Positions 14,845 through 19,507 of a stretch of 19,507 nucleotides of DNA are shown here, one piece after another. A model generated the notes under the pieces. That model made no database searches. It was not told where the DNA came from and saw only the letters and a program-made list of their open reading frames with translations. Origin of the DNA: an uncultured bacterium (GTDB taxonomy: Bacteria; Actinomycetota; Coriobacteriia; Coriobacteriales; Coriobacteriaceae); assembly GCA_905214435.1 (NCBI GenBank), contig CAJMMA010000036.1, forward strand, positions 1 through 19,507, read 5' to 3'. The translations under genes and the position numbers were made by a program. Position 1 is the stretch's first letter, and every line of letters begins with the position of its first letter.

Positions 14845-16603
14845 GATGATGTCTCGCCGTCGCCTGTTTGAGGCGGCTGCCGGTGCGCTGTTGCTTTCGG
14901 GCTGCTCGGTGCAGGAAGACTCCTCGACCAAAAAGGTCAAAAAGCAGGACAAGATTAAAAAGGCCGAGGCCTCCGACCAGTCCAAGCACCTGCGCGATAA
15001 GGACGAGCTGTACGAGGTTTACGACGACTCGGGCATTGTGACTATGTACCTGACGGTCTCGCGCGGCAACAGCTCCGAGAACACCGACCACAGCTGGGCC
15101 GAGATCAATACGTACTCGGTGTATGACTATGCCGACATGGGCGTGACGCGCTATCAGGTTATGGGCCTGCTGCAGGCGGGCGACGAAGACGGCCCGGTGG
15201 CCGGCGAGGTTGGCTATGGCGAGGAAGCGCCCAATGCTACCGTGCAGGTGCGTGGCCAGACGTCGAGCTCCTACACGCAAAAGAATTACAAGGTGGAGCT
15301 CAAAAAGGGCAAGGGTACCTGGCGCCAGCAGCGCGCGATTGCGCTCAACAAGCACATGGGCGAGGGTATGCGTTTTCGCAACAAGATGGCCTACGACCTT
15401 ATCCGCGGGATTCCCCAGATGATGGGCCTTCGCACACAGTTTGTGCATCTGTGGGTGTGCGACCAGACCGAAAAGTCCAACGATACCTTTGAGGACTACG
15501 GCCTGTTTACGCAGGTGGAGCAGCTCAACAAGACGGCGCTTAAGGCACATGGCCTGGATAAGAGTGGGCACCTGTACAAGGTGAACAGCTTTGATTTCCA
15601 TCGCTACGAGGACACCATTAAGCTTGCCGATGATCCTGACTACAACCAGGCAAGCTTTGAGGGCATGCTCGAGATCAAGGGCGATACGGACCACACCAAG
15701 CTCATCGAGATGCTCGATGCGCTCAACGACGATACGCAAAAGATCGACGATGTGCTCGACACCTACTTTGATACCGAGAACCTGGTCTATTGGTTGGCGT
15801 TTCAGATCCTGACGGGCAACTGCGATACGCAGAACCGCAACTGCTATCTGTACAGCCCGCTTAACTCCAAGGTCTGGTACATCCTGGATTGGGATAACGA
15901 CGGCATGCTGCGTAAGCTTGAGCTGAGCCTGAAGGGGTTCTCGGACTATGCGAGCTGGGAGCGCGGCGTAAGCAACTACTGGGGCAACGTGCTATTCAAT
16001 CGTGCGCTGCGCAGTAAGGCGTTTCGCAGTGAGCTCGATCGCGCCGTCAAGGACCTGCGCTCGTATTTGACCGAGGCGCGCCTGACAAAGATGATCAAGT
16101 ACTATCGCGAGGTGACCGAGTCGCTCGTCTTTGCCGCCCCCGATATCGATAACCTGCCCGTGACCAAGGACCAATACGAGCAGATCGCCGCGGCGATTCC
16201 CTCCGAGATCAAGGAGAACCATAAGAGCTATTGCGAAAGCTTTAAAATGCCCATGCCGTTCTTTATTGGCGTGCCGCAGATCGATAACGGTAAGCTGCGC
16301 ATTAACTGGGATGCATCCTACGACTTTAAGGCGCGTGACATTCGCTATACCGTGGAGCTTGCGCGCGACTATGCCATCAACGACGTGCTTTTTAAGGCCG
16401 AGGACGTGCTGCTGCCCGAGGTGACCTGCGATGCGCCCGATGCCGGCCAGTATTTTGTGCGTGTGCGCGCCACCAACTCCGACGGCTATACGCAAGATGC
16501 GTTTGACTATTACGTGACCGACGACGGCAAGCAGTACGGCATGAAGTGCTTCTACGTGCAAGATGGCGGCAAGGTCGTGGAGGACACGTATGAGGAGGGC
16601 TAG
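14834..16603 (+). CDS. CotH-family (spore-coat kinase-like) exported lipoprotein
   Basis: The protein has 589 residues. The signal peptide has a twin-arginine-like motif SRRRLF (7-12) and a lipobox LLSGC with Cys24, predicting an exported, lipid-anchored protein. The mature N-terminus is Lys/Asp-rich. The CotH domain spans about 65-440: VQVRGQTSSSYTQKNYKVEL corresponds to the conserved RGxSS...KK segment, and Asp331 in NCDTQNRN and Asp352/Asp354 in ILDWDND are candidate catalytic or metal residues. About 475-570 form a fibronectin-III-like domain (RYTVELARDYAI, GQYFVRVRATNSDGY). CotH proteins are atypical protein kinases; a surface kinase acting on proteins or polymer is inference. ATG 14834 follows GGGGAGG. 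It overlaps pelG upstream and the VTC gene downstream by 14 bases. Confidence 0.85.
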   Translation: MTDRMMSRRRLFEAAAGALLLSGCSVQEDSSTKKVKKQDKIKKAEASDQSKHLRDKDELYEVYDDSGIVTMYLTVSRGNSSENTDHSWAEINTYSVYDYADMGVTRYQVMGLLQAGDEDGPVAGEVGYGEEAPNATVQVRGQTSSSYTQKNYKVELKKGKGTWRQQRAIALNKHMGEGMRFRNKMAYDLIRGIPQMMGLRTQFVHLWVCDQTEKSNDTFEDYGLFTQVEQLNKTALKAHGLDKSGHLYKVNSFDFHRYEDTIKLADDPDYNQASFEGMLEIKGDTDHTKLIEMLDALNDDTQKIDDVLDTYFDTENLVYWLAFQILTGNCDTQNRNCYLYSPLNSKVWYILDWDNDGMLRKLELSLKGFSDYASWERGVSNYWGNVLFNRALRSKAFRSELDRAVKDLRSYLTEARLTKMIKYYREVTESLVFAAPDIDNLPVTKDQYEQIAAAIPSEIKENHKSYCESFKMPMPFFIGVPQIDNGKLRINWDASYDFKARDIRYTVELARDYAINDVLFKAEDVLLPEVTCDAPDAGQYFVRVRATNSDGYTQDAFDYYVTDDGKQYGMKCFYVQDGGKVVEDTYEEG

Positions 16604-17381
16604 CGCGCTGCTTGAGCGTCTGTCGGCACCTCCTACGCGTACTACGCAGGAGCGTTACCGCCACGAGCTCAAGTACCTCATCAACGAAGGCGAGCGCGCT
16701 GCGCTTGCCTGCCGTATGGCGCCGGTGTTTAAGCTGGACAAGCATGCGCAGGCGGGCGGTTACACCATTCGCAGCCTGTACTTTGACGACTACTGCAACT
16801 CGGCCTACGAGGAAAAAGACGCCGGTATTCTCATGCGCAAAAAATATCGCGTGCGCATCTATAACGGCGGCGACAAGGTGATTAAGCTCGAGCGCAAAAA
16901 GAAGTACGGTAGCTGGATCTACAAGGAGGACGCGCCGCTCACGCGCGGCGAGTTTGAGCAGATTCTGGCCGGAGACTACGACTTTTTGCTGAGGAGCCCC
17001 TATCCGCTCTGCCGCGAGTTCTACATCGAGTGCATCTGCAACATGATGCGCCCGCGGACCATCGTGGACTACGAGCGCGAGCCGTGGGTGATGGATGAGG
17101 GCACCGTGCGCATCACGTTTGACATGAACGTGCGTGCCGCGGTGGGAAGCTTCGACATCTTTGACGCGACGCTGCCCGCGCTGCCGGTCCTGGAGCCCGG
17201 CAAGCTGGTGATGGAGGTCAAGTTTACGGAGTTTTGCCCGCAGCTGGTGCGCGATATGGTGCCGCCGGGCGCGGCCGAACTCACGGCGGTCTCCAAGTAT
17301 TGCCTGTGTTACGAAAAGACCGCCTACCTGCGTGGATTTAATTACTGGGAATCGGATTTTGAGAACCGAGGGGATATTTAG
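16590..17381 (+). CDS. VTC-domain protein, polyphosphate polymerase-like
   Basis: The protein has 263 residues and is a CYTH-like beta-tunnel (triphosphate tunnel) protein of the VTC family. Tunnel motifs: RYRHELKYLI (22-31), RSLYFDD (61-67), RKKYRVRIY (83-91), KLERKKK (99-105) and VMEVKF with Glu209 and Lys211. These Arg/Lys/Glu residues bind the polyphosphate chain and metal in VTC polymerases that transfer phosphate from ATP. There is no SPX or membrane domain, so the adjacent DUF4956 protein probably provides the membrane anchor or channel. I chose ATG 16590 (GTGGAGG upstream) because the protein-like sequence starts near there; an in-frame ATG at 16563 also exists. It overlaps the CotH gene by 14 bases and ends 3 bases before the next gene. 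Confidence 0.85.
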   Translation: MRRASALLERLSAPPTRTTQERYRHELKYLINEGERAALACRMAPVFKLDKHAQAGGYTIRSLYFDDYCNSAYEEKDAGILMRKKYRVRIYNGGDKVIKLERKKKYGSWIYKEDAPLTRGEFEQILAGDYDFLLRSPYPLCREFYIECICNMMRPRTIVDYEREPWVMDEGTVRITFDMNVRAAVGSFDIFDATLPALPVLEPGKLVMEVKFTEFCPQLVRDMVPPGAAELTAVSKYCLCYEKTAYLRGFNYWESDFENRGDI

Positions 17382-17384
17382 ACC

Positions 17385-18050
17385 ATGAGCACCAGGGACT
17401 TTTTTAAGAACTCCGTCTTGGAGGCGTTTGGTCAGGTCGACCCTGCCAAGATCGGCCTGTCGCTGCTCGTGGCGCTCGCCATGGGTATCCTGATCTATTG
17501 CGTGTACAAGCGCTTTTTTACCGGCGTGGTGTATTCGCACAGCTTTGCCGTGACGCTCGTGGGCATGTGCGTGCTCACCTGCATGGTGACGCTCGCGATC
17601 TCGACCAACGTGGTCATCTCGCTCGGTATGGTCGGTGCTCTGTCTATCGTCCGCTACCGTACGGCGGTCAAGGACCCGCTCGACCTGCTGTATCTGTTTT
17701 GGTCCATTACCACGGGCATTACGGCCGGCGCCGGCATGTATGCGCTCGTGGGGCTCACGGCGGTGGTGATCGTGGTGATGATCGCCGGCTTTTCGAGCCA
17801 CCAGGATAAGGCGCGCGTGTACATGATGGTCATCCACTACACGGGCCAGACCACCGGCGACGATATCGTGCGCGCGTTTGGGCGCACCAAGTTCACCGTC
17901 AAGTCCAAGACCATGCGCGGCGACAAGGTCGAGATGGCCGTCGAGGTGTTCTCGGACGGTGTGGATATGCCCTATGCCGACGCTATCCGCGCGCTCGATG
18001 GCGTGGAGGACCTCACGCTCATCCAGTACAACGGCGAATACCACGGATAA
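17385..18050 (+). CDS. DUF4956 membrane protein, partner of the VTC protein
   Basis: The protein has 221 residues. Three to four membrane helices (about 23-43, 52-76, 81-90 and 105-136) carry the family hallmark SLGMVGALSIVRYRTAVKDP (about 82-101), followed by a soluble C-terminal alpha/beta domain (about 145-221) of ferredoxin-like type. DUF4956 genes are regularly next to VTC-domain genes. A role in moving or sensing polyphosphate or in anchoring the polymerase is inferred, and no biochemical function is established to my knowledge. It begins 3 bases after the VTC stop and is the last gene of the operon. Confidence 0.85.
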   Translation: MSTRDFFKNSVLEAFGQVDPAKIGLSLLVALAMGILIYCVYKRFFTGVVYSHSFAVTLVGMCVLTCMVTLAISTNVVISLGMVGALSIVRYRTAVKDPLDLLYLFWSITTGITAGAGMYALVGLTAVVIVVMIAGFSSHQDKARVYMMVIHYTGQTTGDDIVRAFGRTKFTVKSKTMRGDKVEMAVEVFSDGVDMPYADAIRALDGVEDLTLIQYNGEYHG

Positions 18051-18056
18051 CTATGT

Positions 18057-18080
18057 TCCGGCGTTTTAACAAACGCCGGA
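18057..18080 (+). terminator. Hairpin after the pel operon, probable terminator without a T-run
   Basis: TCCGGCGTTT (18057-18066) pairs perfectly with AAACGCCGGA (18071-18080) around TAAC, 6 bases after the last stop codon. No T-tract follows, so it may be an RNA 3'-end stabiliser or a factor-assisted terminator. Confidence 0.6.
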
Positions 18081-18275
18081 CCGCTCGACGCTGCGCGGGC
18101 ATCTGCCGGGCGATCTGCCGCTCAAACCGTCGCTTGCGTACATATAGTACGCTTCGCTCCTCTTTCGCGGCACCTCGCCACGGCAGCTGCCCGCTCGCTG
18201 ACGTTTGCTCGACCTGGGCGGTTGAAATGATCTATGGGCCCGTCTCATTTGCTCAATTTGCTGGCATGGGTTGGG
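18081..18275. other. Geneless spacer between the pel operon and the LacI-type regulator
   Basis: I see no convincing ORF here. It contains the palindrome GCGTA-CATATAG-TACGC (18136-18152) and runs into the regulator's promoter region. Confidence 0.5.
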
Positions 18276-18297
18276 TATTATGGTGAAAGCGATTTCA
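18276..18297 (+). promoter_or_regulatory. LacI-family operator (cre-like) with -10 box in front of the regulator gene
   Basis: TATTAT (18276-18281) is a good -10 box. TGAAAGCGATTTCA (18284-18297) fits the LacI/CcpA-type consensus TGWAANCGNTNWCA at every position. It would overlap the transcription start, the usual place for autorepression by the LacI-type protein encoded next. No clear -35 hexamer was found. Confidence 0.6.
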
Positions 18298-18315
18298 ACG
18301 ACAGGGGTGGCGCGC

Positions 18316-19296
18316 GTGGTTAAGATGAAAGATGTGGCCGAGCTGGCTGGCGTTTCGAGCGCCGCCGTCTCGCGCTACCTCAACGGGGGATATATCTCGG
18401 CGGACAAGGCCGAGCGCATTAAGCAGGCAATCGAGCTGACCGGATACGTGCGATCCAGCCAGGCTCGTGCGCTGCGCACCGGTTCCACCAAGCTCATCGG
18501 CGTCATCGTACCTAAGATTAACTCGGAATCCGTGAGTCGCATTACCGCCGGTATTGGCCAGGTGCTCGGGCGCCGTGGCTACCAGATGCTGCTTGCCAAT
18601 ACCGATAACGCCCCCGATCGCGAGCTCGAGTACCTCGATTTATTCCAAAACCACCCTGTCGATGGCATTGTGCTGGTGGCAACCATGATCACCGACGAGC
18701 ACCGTCGCGCGATTGAGTCGTGCCGTGTGCCCATTGTGTTGATCGGCCAACATGTCGAGGGTGCGGCGTGCGTCTATCACGACGATTACGAGGCCGCCTT
18801 TGAGCTGGGTCAGGCACTCGCGAAGCGTGCTGAGGGCAAGATCGCCTACATCGGAGTTACCGAGGAAGACCGTGCCGCCGGTTATGACCGTCGTCGTGGT
18901 TTTGAGGCCGGCTTGCGCGCCGCGGGCGTGGCACTTGATCCGAGCCTGATTTGCCAGGGGTCCTTTACGCTCGACTCGGGCTATCGCGCTGCACGCGAAC
19001 TGCTCTCCGTCGATCCCGATGTTTCGTTTATCGCGTGCGCGACCGATACTATGGCGGCCGGAGCCCTGCGCGCCCTTGACGAGGTTCGCGGCATGGGCGA
19101 GGGTGTGCGTCGCGTGAGCGGTTTTGGCGACAACGCATTTTTGCGCGCGCTGACGGGCGGCATTCCCACCGTGCATTATGGCTTCCTGACCAGTGGCATC
19201 AAGGCCACCAATATGCTGATCGACACGCTCGATGGCGTGGAAGGGGAGCGCGGTCTAAAGACGCTCAAACTCGGCCATCAGCTGATGAATGTCTAG
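18316..19296 (+). CDS. LacI/GalR-family transcriptional regulator
   Basis: The protein has 326 residues. An N-terminal LacI helix-turn-helix KMKDVAELAGVSSAAVSRYL (3-22) and the hinge SSQARALRTGSTKLIGVIVP (about 46-65) precede a periplasmic-binding-protein-like sensor domain (PVDGIVLVA, VYHDDYEAAFELGQ, GYRAARELL, FIACATDTMAAGALRAL). It resembles sugar-responsive repressors such as those of sucrose or fructoside operons, but the ligand cannot be read from the sequence. I chose GTG 18316, 8 bases after AGGGG, because the in-frame ATGs at 18271 and 18280 lie at or upstream of the expected transcript start and would add residues before the conserved HTH. It ends in front of a strong terminator. 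It is separated from the pel operon by a hairpin, so control of pel by it is not implied. Confidence 0.88.
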   Translation: MVKMKDVAELAGVSSAAVSRYLNGGYISADKAERIKQAIELTGYVRSSQARALRTGSTKLIGVIVPKINSESVSRITAGIGQVLGRRGYQMLLANTDNAPDRELEYLDLFQNHPVDGIVLVATMITDEHRRAIESCRVPIVLIGQHVEGAACVYHDDYEAAFELGQALAKRAEGKIAYIGVTEEDRAAGYDRRRGFEAGLRAAGVALDPSLICQGSFTLDSGYRAARELLSVDPDVSFIACATDTMAAGALRALDEVRGMGEGVRRVSGFGDNAFLRALTGGIPTVHYGFLTSGIKATNMLIDTLDGVEGERGLKTLKLGHQLMNV

Positions 19297-19351
19297 GCTT
19301 ACGTGATCTACCGCGCGCTCAACATTTAGGCGTTCAGTCGCCTATCGGCGC

Positions 19352-19357
19352 TATACT
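19352..19357 (+). promoter_or_regulatory. Possible -10 box before the terminator and next gene
   Basis: TATACT matches a -10 hexamer well, but no -35 at correct spacing is evident. A start from here would transcribe straight into the terminator at 19368. Confidence 0.25.
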
Positions 19358-19367
19358 GCAGCCGTTG

Positions 19368-19408
19368 CCCACGATGCGGGGAACACCCGCATCGTGGGTT
19401 TTTGTTTT
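19368..19408 (+). terminator. Strong intrinsic terminator
   Basis: CCCACGATGCGGG (19368-19380) pairs perfectly over 13 bp with CCCGCATCGTGGG (19386-19398), loop GAACA, followed by TTTTTGTTTT. It ends the LacI-type gene transcript. Confidence 0.92.
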
Positions 19409-19424
19409 GAAGGGACGGTACCGC

Positions 19425-19507
19425 ATGGGCGTACAGCAGCTAGAAGAGGCCTGGGCTTTGAGGACCGGCGCGCGTGAAGCGCGGTTGCTCGCGGCCTCGC
19501 ATGTGCC
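19425..19507 (+). CDS. 5' end of an unidentified gene (partial, runs off the window)
   Basis: ATG 19425 follows AAGGGA (19410-19415). The frame MGVQQLEEAWALRTGAREAR and then LLAASHVP stays open to the window end (27 complete codons). The Ala/Arg-rich helical composition fits a real gene, but too little is visible to name a family. Confidence 0.5.
   Translation, partial: MGVQQLEEAWALRTGAREARLLAASHV

Noticed and set aside
14705..15739. A 344-codon open frame on the minus strand across pelG and CotH
   Set aside because: Shadow frame rich in Val, Leu and His opposite two recognised genes. No family motif.
16392..18044. A 550-codon open frame on the minus strand
   Set aside because: It is antisense to the end of the CotH gene, the VTC gene and the DUF4956 gene, all with clear family motifs. 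Its His/Arg-rich, low-complexity product is typical of shadow frames in high-GC DNA.
1..19507. CRISPR arrays, tRNA and rRNA genes, integrase or phage genes
   Set aside because: Looked for on both strands. No regularly spaced repeats, no tRNA cloverleaf and no integrase-like ORF were seen, so the island's entry by site-specific integration is not supported.

Overview
The window looks like a chromosomal segment of a high-GC, monoderm gut actinobacterium of the class Coriobacteriia, most likely Collinsella or a close relative. This is inferred from the Gram-positive type Pel operon without outer-membrane genes, the GTG/TTG starts and strong GGAGG ribosome sites, and the high GC third positions. 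No rRNA, tRNA or universal marker is present, so the genus is a guess. The left third (about 1-6,900) is visibly AT-richer than the right two thirds and reads as an accessory defence island. The right part is a compact GC-rich operon plus a regulator.

Defence island. After the 3' end of an unidentified gene (3-119) comes a leftward gene for a protein with a nucleoside 2-deoxyribosyltransferase/TIR-like nucleotide-binding domain (167-973). Next is an internally deleted IS256-family element (1109-1739), an orphan membrane ORF, and a complete type II-like (Ec86/St85-like) retron. The retron has a 168-nt msr-msd RNA (2253-2420) mapped here from base pairing, a deoxyribosyltransferase-like effector with a C-terminal winged-helix-like part (2441-3448) and a retron reverse transcriptase (3417-4373). 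After a decayed stretch lies a second, oppositely oriented IS256 end (4643-4787) that matches the first without gaps over about 130 bp. The retron therefore sits between two outward-facing IS remnants. An SMC-like AAA ATPase (4885-6096) overlapping a TOPRIM/RloB-like gene (6089-6673) follows, driven from a promoter region with a perfect 12-bp palindromic operator. A 147-bp inverted-repeat element (6679-6825) marks the end of the island.

Pel operon. From 6962 to 18050 eight genes run in one direction with overlaps or gaps of a few bases: pelD (with an extra N-terminal epimerase-like domain), pelE, a pelA-type DUF2194 deacetylase (broken by a one-base frameshift), pelF, pelG, a CotH-family lipoprotein, a VTC-domain polyphosphate-polymerase-like protein and a DUF4956 membrane protein. 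Together they would polymerise, export and de-N-acetylate a Pel-like N-acetylhexosamine exopolysaccharide under c-di-GMP control. The last three genes suggest coupled surface phosphorylation or polyphosphate chemistry, which is inference.

Right end. After a hairpin and a geneless stretch lies a LacI-family regulator (18316-19296) with a perfect LacI/cre-type operator just in front of it. A strong intrinsic terminator and the first 27 codons of a further gene follow.
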